Source: an uncultured delta proteobacterium
GTDB taxonomy: Bacteria; Desulfobacterota; Desulfobulbia; Desulfobulbales; Desulfocapsaceae
Length of the DNA: 64,000 nt
Reading direction: 5' to 3'
Assembly: GCA_903875445.1 (NCBI GenBank)
Contig: CAIQWD010000100.1
Coordinates: forward strand, 1-64,000
Position 1 is the first letter of the stretch. Each line of letters opens with the position of its first letter. The notes beneath the pieces were generated by a model. That model was not told the origin of the DNA. It did no database searches and saw nothing but the letters and a program-made list of their open reading frames with translations. Of this stretch, positions 44,420 through 52,323 are shown one piece after another. Position numbers and translations under genes: made by a program.

Positions 44420-45151
44420 TTATTGCAAGAGTTTACACGCCCCTTCGACAGATATCATCGCATTCATGCAGTGCTCCAAGGCCTGCTCACCGCCAAGTTC
44501 GTCCCAGCCAAGGCTCCCGTCAAGAGAAAAACAGCCGCTCCTGATCCGCCGCAATTGGATCAGATGTGCCCCGCAGCCCAGATGTCTGCCTATATCGGCA
44601 GCGAGCGACCGGATATAGGTACCCTTACTGCAAATAACCCTGATAGCTAGGGTGGCACCGTCTCCTCCTACAGCGGCGTTGCCATCGGTGCGTTCGAGAA
44701 GCTTGATGTCCACCGCCCGCGCCTCCTTGGTAACAGCTATGCCCTTTCGGGCATAATAATAAAGAGGTTTCCCCTGATGCTTCAATGCCGAATAGGCAGG
44801 CGGCGTCTGCAATTGCTTACCCCGAAAATGGAGGAGACACTCTTCAATGGTTGACGCGGCAATGGTTCCCACCGACTGACAGCCGGTTATCGCTCCTTCC
44901 GTATCAAGAGTCTCGGTCTCCACCCCCAACAACAAGGTGGCCAGATATTCTTTATCCCCATCCATGAGCCCGGAAATAAGCCGGGTAGCCGGTCGCCCCG
45001 CACACAGCACCAGGAGCCCGGTAGCAAAGGGATCGAGGGTTCCGGCGTGTCCGACCTTCTTCATTTGTAAAATCCGCCGAAGCCTGCTCACCACAGCAAA
45101 AGATGTGATTCCGACAGGTTTATCGATGAGAAAAACACCCGCTTCAAACAT
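44420..45151 (-). CDS. truB: tRNA pseudouridine-55 synthase
   Basis: A 243-residue TruB. It has FLIDKPVGITSF at the start, the catalytic Asp in VGHAGTLDPFATGLLVLCAG (near 40), DKEYLATLLLGVETETLDTE, QTPPAYSALKHQGKPLYYYA and CSKGTYIRSLAADIG. It makes pseudouridine 55 in the T loop of tRNAs. It lacks an extended C-terminal PUA region, so it is of the short type. It follows the nrnA gene by 63 bases. Confidence 0.96.
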   Translation of the reverse strand: MFEAGVFLIDKPVGITSFAVVSRLRRILQMKKVGHAGTLDPFATGLLVLCAGRPATRLISGLMDGDKEYLATLLLGVETETLDTEGAITGCQSVGTIAASTIEECLLHFRGKQLQTPPAYSALKHQGKPLYYYARKGIAVTKEARAVDIKLLERTDGNAAVGGDGATLAIRVICSKGTYIRSLAADIGRHLGCGAHLIQLRRIRSGCFSLDGSLGWDELGGEQALEHCMNAMISVEGACKLLQ

Positions 45152-45214
45152 GCGGCAGCAAAACAGGTGGTTGGTACTTTGTCCAAAAGAAAGTAATCAA
45201 GCTGTTTGTTCCCC

Positions 45215-46219
45215 TCATACCAAAGCCCTGCACAAGGCGTCCTGAACTTCCTTCTGTACCTGTTGGATGGACTTGCCAAAGCTGCGAAATCCAGCGGCGT
45301 TACGATGCCCGCCTCCATCAAACTCTTTTGCAACCGTCGCCACATCACATTGCCCTTTGGCCCGCATGCTGACTGCAACGATGTCGTTGCCGGTTTCTTT
45401 GAGCAGCACCGCCACCTTGACCGAATAGAGCGACCGAGGAAGATCGACAAAGCCTTCGACGTCCTGAATAGTGGCACCACTCTCTTCGAGCATTTTTCCG
45501 GACACATGCATAAAAGCGATCTGATCTCGGGCACAGAGGGTTATGGTTGCTAGAACCATTTGCATGAGCTTCAGCCGCTCAACACTGTATTTGTCATACA
45601 GATGACTGCCGACCTCCTCCGGTCGCACGCCTTTTTCAAGAAGGTCGGCGGCGATATGCATAGTTCGAGGGGTGGTACATTCATAGCGAAAGGAGCCACT
45701 ATCGGTGCAGATTGCCACATACAAATTGTACGCACAATTATAGCTGATTGGTGCGTTCAGGGCCTGTGCCAATTCATAAATCATTTCACCGGTAGAAGAA
45801 CGGTATGGATCAACCCAGCTGATCGTCCCGAAGGCCCGGTGCGACCGATGGTGGTCAATAACCAGGAAAGGCTCGATTTTTAAAAACTCGGATTTGGATT
45901 TACCAAGCCGATCGTCATCTCCACAGTCGAGACCGACCATAAGAATATCCTCTCCGGCTTCGACTACAAATTCTCGAAAGTCAGCAAGACTGGTATTGGC
46001 CCGCTCGGTGTCCGGCAAGAAATCGTAATGATGGGAGACCGGTTCTTCAAGAAAGCAGAAGACTTTTTTCCCAAGAGCATAGAGAATATCGGCAAGCGCG
46101 AAAAGAGATCCGAGGGCGTCGCCATCCGGATGGGAATGGGTAAGCAGGACTATATGCGTCGCGCCATGGATTTCTGCAAGCAACCGTTCAGGGATTATCC
46201 TTTCGGGATTCTCGTTCAT
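45215..46219 (-). CDS. nrnA: DHH/DHHA1 phosphoesterase, NrnA-like
   Basis: A 334-residue protein with the DHH family motifs: VLLTHSHPDGDALGSLFALA near residue 25, VGLDCGDDDRLG near 95, LVIDHHRSHRAFG near 118, and IDAAICTDSG-like YVAICTDSGSFRYE near 165. A DHHA1 motif, FDGGGHRNAAGF, lies near 310. Family members degrade nanoRNA and 3'-phosphoadenosine-5'-phosphate. It overlaps rbfA by 32 bp and is a regular member of this operon in many bacteria. Confidence 0.93.
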   Translation of the reverse strand: MNENPERIIPERLLAEIHGATHIVLLTHSHPDGDALGSLFALADILYALGKKVFCFLEEPVSHHYDFLPDTERANTSLADFREFVVEAGEDILMVGLDCGDDDRLGKSKSEFLKIEPFLVIDHHRSHRAFGTISWVDPYRSSTGEMIYELAQALNAPISYNCAYNLYVAICTDSGSFRYECTTPRTMHIAADLLEKGVRPEEVGSHLYDKYSVERLKLMQMVLATITLCARDQIAFMHVSGKMLEESGATIQDVEGFVDLPRSLYSVKVAVLLKETGNDIVAVSMRAKGQCDVATVAKEFDGGGHRNAAGFRSFGKSIQQVQKEVQDALCRALV

Positions 46220-46610
46220 TGGCTATTTCCTGAAAAATTTCTTCCAACTCAGCAACTTTTTCCACTACATCATCATATCGAAAATGAAGATCAGGTGTAA
46301 AGCGCAAATTGAGGGTCCGGGCAATATGGCTGCGCATAAATCCCTTGGCGCGTTGCAGTCCCTTTTCAGCCTCCTTGGCCTCTTTACTATCTCCCAGTAC
46401 GGTAAAAAAAACCAGGGCAAGGCTCAGGTCGTCGTTGACCTCAACCCGCGAGATGTTGATGTTGTGCAGGCGGGGATCCCGTACCTTGCTGATAACCAGG
46501 ATCGCCAATTCATTTCTGATCGCCTCCGCCACCCGGGATGGGCGTTTCTGTTCATTTTTGCCCCCGACCCCAAGGGAGTCGAGTGTCTTCTTGGGATCCC
46601 ACGTCTTCAC
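46188..46610 (-). CDS. rbfA: Ribosome-binding factor A
   Basis: A 140-residue protein. The N-terminal 28 residues are an extension (KTLDSLGVGGKNEQKRPSRV). The RbfA core follows: VAEAIRNELAILVISKVRDP, RLHNINISRVEVNDDLSLAL, FTVLGDSKEAKEAEKGLQRA and LNLRFTPDLHFRYDD. It matures the 30S subunit at the 5' end of 16S rRNA. A palindromic repeat lies in the 118-base gap between infB and this gene. Confidence 0.95.
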   Translation of the reverse strand: MKTWDPKKTLDSLGVGGKNEQKRPSRVAEAIRNELAILVISKVRDPRLHNINISRVEVNDDLSLALVFFTVLGDSKEAKEAEKGLQRAKGFMRSHIARTLNLRFTPDLHFRYDDVVEKVAELEEIFQEIANERESRKDNP

Positions 46611-46629
46611 GAGTAAACCTTCCTGTTTA

Positions 46630-46690
46630 GGGGCCGTTAAGAAATAACTCCTACCATTTTGGTCATTTCTTTACGGCCCCTTATGCCGTT
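46630..46690. repeat. Palindromic dispersed repeat, copy 2 (other copy at 38184-38245)
   Basis: The arms GGGGCCGTTAAGAAAT and ATTTCTTTACGGCCCC flank a loop of about 20 bases and TTATGCCGTT follows. It lies between infB and rbfA, so it is transcribed in an essential operon and could act as an mRNA stabiliser or partial terminator. Confidence 0.8.
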
Positions 46691-46728
46691 CATGATAGAA
46701 AAACGGAATTTTGATTATTGTGCAACGG

Positions 46729-49575
46729 CTAAAGAGTTGCTTCAACTTCGTTCATAACAAAGGCCTCAAGATTGTCGCCAATCTTGATATCATTAAACTT
46801 CTCGACCCCGATACCGCACTCAAAGCCGGAGAGCACCTCTTTCACATCATCCTTGAACCTCCGAAGAGATTCGATTTTGCCGGTAAAAATGACTACCCCT
46901 TCACGCAGTACGCGAATCTTGGCAGTGCGCAGAATCTTGCCGTCGAGAACGGAACAACCGGCGATTGTTCCAACCTTCGGGACGCTGAAGATCTCGCGGA
47001 CTTCGGCCATGCCGATGACCTGCTCTTCATAGGTCGGCTCAAGCATGCCGACCATCGCTTTGCGAATATCGTCGAGGGCATGATAGATGACATCGTATGA
47101 CCTAACATCGACGTTTTCCTTGACCGCCAGTTCCTTGACCTTAGCAATCGGCCTGACGTTAAAGCCGATAATAATCGCATCCGAAGCGGACGCCAGCAGG
47201 ATATCCGATTCGGTAATCGTGCCGGTACCTTCGTGCAGGATTCTGACCTTGATCAATTTGGTGGAGAGATCTTCTGCCGCTTTGGCAAAGGCCTCAAGTG
47301 TTCCTTGGACATCGGCCCTGAGAACGACGCGCAGTTCCTGAACATCGGCCTCACTCATCTGTTCAAACAGTTTATCTAGGGAGATCTTGCTGTTAGCGCC
47401 AAGCTCAGTTTCCCTGGCCTTCAGTGCCCGCACCTGGGAAACACTCCGGGCCATCTTCTCGTCGGTGACTACCACGAATTCGTCGCCGGCACTTGGTACC
47501 CCGGAAAGTCCCTGAACCTCTACCGGGATGGAAGGTCCAGCCTCTTTAATTTTCCGGCCCTTGTCGTCGAGCATGGCCTTGACCTTGCCGCTATGCTGAC
47601 CAACGACAAAATAGTCACCTGCTTGCAGCGTTCCTTCTTGGATGAGCACTGTTGCGACCGGCCCCCTGCCCTTATGCAGCTGCGCTTCGATTACCCGGCC
47701 CCTGGCCTTTCTGGTCGAATCGGCACGCAACTCAAGAACCTCCGCCAGCACCTGAATCGATTCAAGAAGATTATCTATGCCTATGTTCTTTTTCGCCGAG
47801 GTCTCACAGTACATGGTCTGACCGCCCCAATCTTCCGGCATGAGGTTGAGATCGGAAAGTTCGCGTTTGACCCTGTCGATATCGGCATTTTCTTTGTCGA
47901 TTTTGTTTACCGCCACGATAATCGGCACATTGGCCGCCTGGGCATGATTGATCGCTTCTCGGGTCTGATCCATGACGCCGTCATCGGCGGCGACAACCAG
48001 GATGACGATATCGGTCACCTGGGCACCGCGTGACCGCATCTCGGTAAAGGCGGCATGGCCGGGTGTATCGACAAAGGTCACATCGCCGGAACTCGACCGT
48101 ACATGGTAGGCACCGATATGCTGGGTTATGCCACCCGCCTCGCCCAAGGCGACATCCGTTTTGCGGATGGCATCGAGGATCGAGGTTTTGCCGTGATCGA
48201 CATGGCCCATAACGGTAACAACCGGCGAACGCAGCAGTCTCTCGCCACCTTCTTCCGATTCTTGGAGGAGTTGAACACCTATCTCTTCGGTAATTCCCTG
48301 CTCTACTTCATAGCCGAAATCGGCGGCAATGAGCATGGCGGTCTCGGTATCGACCAGCTGATTGATGGTGGCCATGACTCCAAGGCCCATGAGCTTGCCG
48401 ATCACCTCACTGGCTTTGATCTTCATACGCTGGGCAAGATCCCCGACGCTGATCATCTCAAAAACCTTGAAACGCTTCTTGCTGGCCTTCATTTCCGCGG
48501 CAGGAGTAACAATTTTGGGCATTTTTCTGCCTCGTTTGCCGCGCCGCAGATTGCCCTCACGATCAAGATAATCTTGTGCGAAATGGGTGAACTTGACGTT
48601 CTTCTGGCCTTTTTTGCCGCCACGCCGAAATTCACTGTCCTTATCGGAATCCCCTTCAGTGATCTTTTTACCCTTTTTCTTAAGCCGCGATGCCTCATCG
48701 GTTGCTGCGACAACCGGATCCTCATGGCCGGCAGGACCAGACCGTCTCTGCGGCGGTGGTTTCACCACTTTTTTCTTGGGTCGGGCAGATGGTGTCTCCT
48801 CAACTGCCACCGGCAATTCGATGGTACGAACCACCCTGGCCATAGATTTCTTCGGAAACGGTTTCTTTTCCCTTTTGTCCTTTGGCTCGGGACGCGCAAA
48901 GGATGTGATATGCCCGGTGGTGGCCTCGCGCGATGGCGATGGAATTGGTTTTTCCTCTGACTTTACCTGGACCTGTTCCTCGTTTTTTTCATTTGCAGCA
49001 TGGAAATCGGTTTTTTCATGCTGCGCTTTCGGCGCTTCATTCTTTGAAATCACCCTGGCGTGTTGATAATCAACCTGTTGTGGATTTTCAACCGGCTTAG
49101 GTGCCTGCTGCGTACTCTCTTCAGGGGTCGCGATAGTTGCGGAGGGTTCGGACAATTCGACAACCCTTTCCGAAATGGAGTGCGATGCGACCACAACGTG
49201 TTGTTCATCGACTGCCCCTGGCGGAGTGGGTTGTGCTTCGGTTGCCTGCAATTCAGGATTTTCCACCGGGTGTTCGGAGTCAAGTTCAACGCCGCTCGTA
49301 TCATCAACTACGGCAACCGGTCGACGTCGAATAACCGTCGATTTGCGGCGAATCACTGTCTGCCTATCACTTTCGCCGGCACCGGCAACACGTTTGTCTA
49401 CTCGCTCGGAATGAGCCGATTTCTGGAGTGCATTCCTGATACTCTCAGCCGTTTCGTCGTCAACCGATGAACTGTGCCCCTTAATATCAAAGCCCAATTC
49501 CAACAACTTGTCGGCTAACGCTTTACTGCTCATGCCGGCCTCCTTGGCCAGCTCATACACCCTGATTCTGCTCAT
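46729..49575 (-). CDS. infB: Translation initiation factor IF-2
   Basis: A 948-residue IF-2. Order: N-terminal IF2_N domain ([20 protein letters not shown]), a long charged low-complexity linker (about 60-360), and a second IF2_N-like domain ([20 protein letters not shown]). The GTPase domain has [18 protein letters not shown] (about 450-468), [20 protein letters not shown] and VAVNKIDK, and the C-terminal domains end [18 protein letters not shown]. It brings initiator tRNA to the 30S subunit. It follows ylxR and nusA as usual. Confidence 0.97.
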   Translation of the reverse strand: MSRIRVYELAKEAGMSSKALADKLLELGFDIKGHSSSVDDETAESIRNALQKSAHSERVDKRVAGAGESDRQTVIRRKSTVIRRRPVAVVDDTSGVELDSEHPVENPELQATEAQPTPPGAVDEQHVVVASHSISERVVELSEPSATIATPEESTQQAPKPVENPQQVDYQHARVISKNEAPKAQHEKTDFHAANEKNEEQVQVKSEEKPIPSPSREATTGHITSFARPEPKDKREKKPFPKKSMARVVRTIELPVAVEETPSARPKKKVVKPPPQRRSGPAGHEDPVVAATDEASRLKKKGKKITEGDSDKDSEFRRGGKKGQKNVKFTHFAQDYLDREGNLRRGKRGRKMPKIVTPAAEMKASKKRFKVFEMISVGDLAQRMKIKASEVIGKLMGLGVMATINQLVDTETAMLIAADFGYEVEQGITEEIGVQLLQESEEGGERLLRSPVVTVMGHVDHGKTSILDAIRKTDVALGEAGGITQHIGAYHVRSSSGDVTFVDTPGHAAFTEMRSRGAQVTDIVILVVAADDGVMDQTREAINHAQAANVPIIVAVNKIDKENADIDRVKRELSDLNLMPEDWGGQTMYCETSAKKNIGIDNLLESIQVLAEVLELRADSTRKARGRVIEAQLHKGRGPVATVLIQEGTLQAGDYFVVGQHSGKVKAMLDDKGRKIKEAGPSIPVEVQGLSGVPSAGDEFVVVTDEKMARSVSQVRALKARETELGANSKISLDKLFEQMSEADVQELRVVLRADVQGTLEAFAKAAEDLSTKLIKVRILHEGTGTITESDILLASASDAIIIGFNVRPIAKVKELAVKENVDVRSYDVIYHALDDIRKAMVGMLEPTYEEQVIGMAEVREIFSVPKVGTIAGCSVLDGKILRTAKIRVLREGVVIFTGKIESLRRFKDDVKEVLSGFECGIGVEKFNDIKIGDNLEAFVMNEVEATL

Positions 49576-49677
49576 CCGTGACTCCCGTATTGCATCGAAA
49601 AAGTAAATTCACCTGCGATTTGACTGTCAGCCGTGTGCCGCAGTCTCCAGCAGGCAAATAATTTTAAATCTCTTTGG

Positions 49678-49881
49678 TTAAAGACGAAACATTCTTTTCC
49701 ATTTTTTTCTCTCTTTGAAAAAGGTCCGGCAACACCTCTCCTCGCCGCAACAGTAAGCTCCTCGCCCCGGCAGAGACTGCCGCGGGTCTTGTATCGGCAT
49801 CTCCACTCGCCATACAAAACGCCGGAGTTCCTGTTTGGGTCTTTTCATTCCGCAGGAGACACAGGTTCTTTGCATCACCAC
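49678..49881 (-). CDS. ylxR: YlxR-family RNA-binding protein
   Basis: A small protein of 65-67 residues (ATG 49875, or GTG 49881) beginning MQRTCVSCGMKRPKQELRRF. It has GRGAYCCGEERCCRTFFKER and ends KRMFRL. This matches the DUF448/YlxR pattern (RtCv.Cr...pk.eLlRfv...GRGaYvc..C...A...k...raFr). It is short for the family but complete. Another reading frame across the same bases (49572-49817) is rejected. It lies between nusA and infB, its standard position. Confidence 0.88.
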   Translation of the reverse strand: MVMQRTCVSCGMKRPKQELRRFVWRVEMPIQDPRQSLPGRGAYCCGEERCCRTFFKERKKWKRMFRL

Positions 49882-49891
49882 AGCAATTTTC

Positions 49892-51229
49892 CTACTCGGA
49901 AATGTCGTCTTGCGCTTCGTCCTTCGTTTCTTCCTCTATCGCATCGGTCATTTCCGAAACAACAGAAGATGGTTGCTTGACCGGGGCAGGCACGGCAAAA
50001 GGCTTGATCTTCGCCTCATCAATCAAGGCCTGAGCAAATTTCTCATCAATCGACCGAATAACCATCAAGTCATCAATACTCTTCTCGGCCAGTATACCCG
50101 AAGAGGTGATACCTTTACCCAACAACTGGTCCGCCAGGGTTTCATCAATCCCCCGCAAGGCGAGAAGTGACTGGTATCCGGGATCGGCCAGGTTAGCATA
50201 ACGCTGCTCGCTTTTGACGTCTATCCGCCAGCCGATAAGCTTGGAGGCAAGGCGGACATTCTGTCCCTGCCTGCCGATGGCTAAAGAGAGTTGATCATTG
50301 GGGACGACGACCAAGAGGGACCTGGCATCCTCATCGGCCATAACCATACTGACATGGGCGGGTGCAAGAGCATTATAAACATATTTTGCCGGATCCGGAC
50401 TCCAGGTGACGATATCGATACGCTCGCCCTGAAGCTCCTGTACAACGTTCTGGACCCTTGACCCCTTCATGCCGACACAGGCACCAACGGGATCGACGTC
50501 ACTCTCCGAAGAGCTGACTGCAATTTTCGCGCGAAATCCGGGTTCGCGGCTAACTCCCATGACCCGAACTATACCTTCAGCCATTTCCGGCACTTCCAGC
50601 TGGAATAATTTAGAGAGAAACTCATCACAGGTGCGTGACAGGATGAGCTGCGAGTCACGGCTGGTCTGGCGTACTTCTTTCAGGTAAGCGCGAATCCGAT
50701 CGCCCTGTTTGAAAGAGCGTTTAGCTATTTGCTGATCCTTCGGCAGTATTGCGTCGGTACGACCGAGGTTGATGATCATATTGCCCCGCTCGAAGCGCTG
50801 AACAATGCCGCTCACCACCTCGCCGATTCGGTCCTTGAACATATCATAAATGACCTCTTTTTCGGCATCCTTCATCTTATGGATGATGACCTGTTTTGCG
50901 GACTGCGCCGCTATCCTGCCGAGGTCACTGATGTCTTCCATTTTTTCCCCAAGCTCATCACCGATCTGTACTTCAGGATCAAGCTTTAAGGCATCGACGA
51001 GGGAAATTTCCGTCTGATCATCCTCTGCTTCCTCGACGACATTTCTGAACTGAAACACCTCGACTTCGCCGTACTCCTCGTTATAGCGTACTTCGATCTC
51101 GCGGCGACTCCCGAATTTCTTCCTCGCAGCAGACTGAACAGCCTCTTCAATGGCCTCTATCAGCAATGTTTTGTTGAAACCTCGATCTCGGCTGATCTGG
51201 TCGATTATGCGTTTCAAATCTGAGAGCAT
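49892..51229 (-). CDS. nusA: Transcription elongation/antitermination factor NusA
   Basis: A 445-residue NusA. It has the N-terminal domain (LLIEAIEEAVQSAARKKFGS), S1 (IVQRFERGNMIINLGRTDAI), and KH1/KH2 (GACVGMKGSRVQNVVQELQG; LAIGRQGQNVRLASKLIGWR). A C-terminal helical domain near 365-420 contains LRGIDETLADQLLGKGITSS. The last 25 residues are acidic. It binds RNA polymerase and controls pausing and termination. It follows rimP by 81 bases. Confidence 0.97.
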   Translation of the reverse strand: MLSDLKRIIDQISRDRGFNKTLLIEAIEEAVQSAARKKFGSRREIEVRYNEEYGEVEVFQFRNVVEEAEDDQTEISLVDALKLDPEVQIGDELGEKMEDISDLGRIAAQSAKQVIIHKMKDAEKEVIYDMFKDRIGEVVSGIVQRFERGNMIINLGRTDAILPKDQQIAKRSFKQGDRIRAYLKEVRQTSRDSQLILSRTCDEFLSKLFQLEVPEMAEGIVRVMGVSREPGFRAKIAVSSSESDVDPVGACVGMKGSRVQNVVQELQGERIDIVTWSPDPAKYVYNALAPAHVSMVMADEDARSLLVVVPNDQLSLAIGRQGQNVRLASKLIGWRIDVKSEQRYANLADPGYQSLLALRGIDETLADQLLGKGITSSGILAEKSIDDLMVIRSIDEKFAQALIDEAKIKPFAVPAPVKQPSSVVSEMTDAIEEETKDEAQDDISE

Positions 51230-51310
51230 GCTTTTACCCCGTTCTTATGACTTTCCACTCCGCCAAGCGGAGTATTTTGCAATTTTCAAACAACCACGGG
51301 CCCGTCCGGC

Positions 51311-51766
51311 TCAGATGGTCAACCTGGCTTTATTAATCATCTCAAAAGAAAACTGTACCGAACTACCGTCATCAAGTTTCAGGTGTATCAAGTCTTCATG
51401 TACCGCTTCAATTACACCTTCCAACACTTTACGCTCTTCCATCTGATTGTGCAGCTTCACCCTGGCTTTTTTGCCAAGAAAGCGCACAAAGTCGCCCGCC
51501 GACCTGAGCGGTCGCTCCAACCCGGGCGAAGAAACCTCAAGCTGGTAAGCATGATCGATACAATCCTCAACATCAAGGTAATGGCTTAATTCTCGGCTCA
51601 CATCGCTGCAGTGATTAAGGGTTACCCCTGCCTCGGCATCGATAAAAACTCGTAACACCCATCCGTGTCCTTCTCTGCGAAATTGAACTTCAAAAAGCTC
51701 AAGCCCCAGAGAGGGGAGAAGGGTTTGCAGAAAACTCTGCACTTTGTCTGTAATAAACTGACTCAT
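51311..51766 (-). CDS. rimP: Ribosome maturation factor RimP
   Basis: A 151-residue RimP from the ATG at 51766 (MSQFITDKVQSFLQTLLPSL); a longer frame of 47 codons upstream runs through the leader hairpin and is not credible. It has LELFEVQFRREGHGWVLRVF, IDAEAGVTLNHCSDVSREL, YQLEVSSPGLERPLRSAGDF and a C-terminal Sm-like domain. It matures the 30S subunit. It is the first gene of the operon. Confidence 0.95.
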   Translation of the reverse strand: MSQFITDKVQSFLQTLLPSLGLELFEVQFRREGHGWVLRVFIDAEAGVTLNHCSDVSRELSHYLDVEDCIDHAYQLEVSSPGLERPLRSAGDFVRFLGKKARVKLHNQMEERKVLEGVIEAVHEDLIHLKLDDGSSVQFSFEMINKARLTI

Positions 51767-51837
51767 TTTCAAAAACCCTGAGGAACCTGGCCCCTGTCGC
51801 TCTTTGGCGGTAAATCGGCTAGTTCGTGTGCTCACAT

Positions 51838-51863
51838 AAAAAAAAAAGCGGGCAGAGCCCACT
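51838..51863 (-). promoter_or_regulatory. rimP leader hairpin, terminator-like
   Basis: On the minus strand AGTGGGC, TCT, GCCCGCT form a tight 7-bp stem with a 3-base loop, followed by a run of about ten T. It stands 72 bases upstream of the rimP start. A GTGGGC/GCCCAC hairpin with a T-run is a recurring feature before rimP-nusA operons. It may be an attenuator on which NusA acts back. Confidence 0.72.
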
Positions 51864-52323
51864 TCCGAAAGCCGTCCCGTTACAAACAAAAACAGGAGGT
51901 ATAACAAGACAATCCGCTACCAAGGGCAAACTCTATAAAAAAGGGTTCCGTTGCTATTCATTTCTCAAGCGCCGGTACCAAGGTTCTGTAAAGCGAATTA
52001 TCCGACGGGCAATTTAATCATACTATCCAGGCAATGTCAAGCTGGAAGTCGATTGCGCGAGGCCCAAGTGCAAAGTCGAAAACAACAAATCTGGTTGCCA
52101 AGCCAAGGTTGTGTCTTTACTTAATCGACAGTTCCGAGTACCCTCCTGTCTTTGTCGGATTTGTTGCACTGTCCGTTAAGACCTCTATTGTGTTGTATTT
52201 AAAAAAGAACTTTCAATTTTTCGAAACGGCGTAACGCTTTTAATGAATGCTCTCACCCATGGCATCCCCATTGTTGCTTCAGAGCTGACTGCCCCGTTTT
52301 AACACCCGTCACCCACCTATTTC
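51864..52323. other. Long divergent intergenic region between rimP and topB
   Basis: The 460 bases hold only short frames and no recognisable RNA gene. I searched by eye for an initiator tRNA, often found before rimP, and did not find one. Promoters for the rimP operon and for topB must lie here, but I could not place one with confidence. Confidence 0.5.

Noticed and set aside
49572-49817. 81-codon frame overlapping ylxR
   Set aside because: The overlapping frame 49678-49881 carries the YlxR cysteine and GRGAY motifs, so this one is a shadow.
51864-52323. Possible tRNA upstream of rimP
   Set aside because: No cloverleaf with GTTCRA loop and matching acceptor arms was found on either strand.
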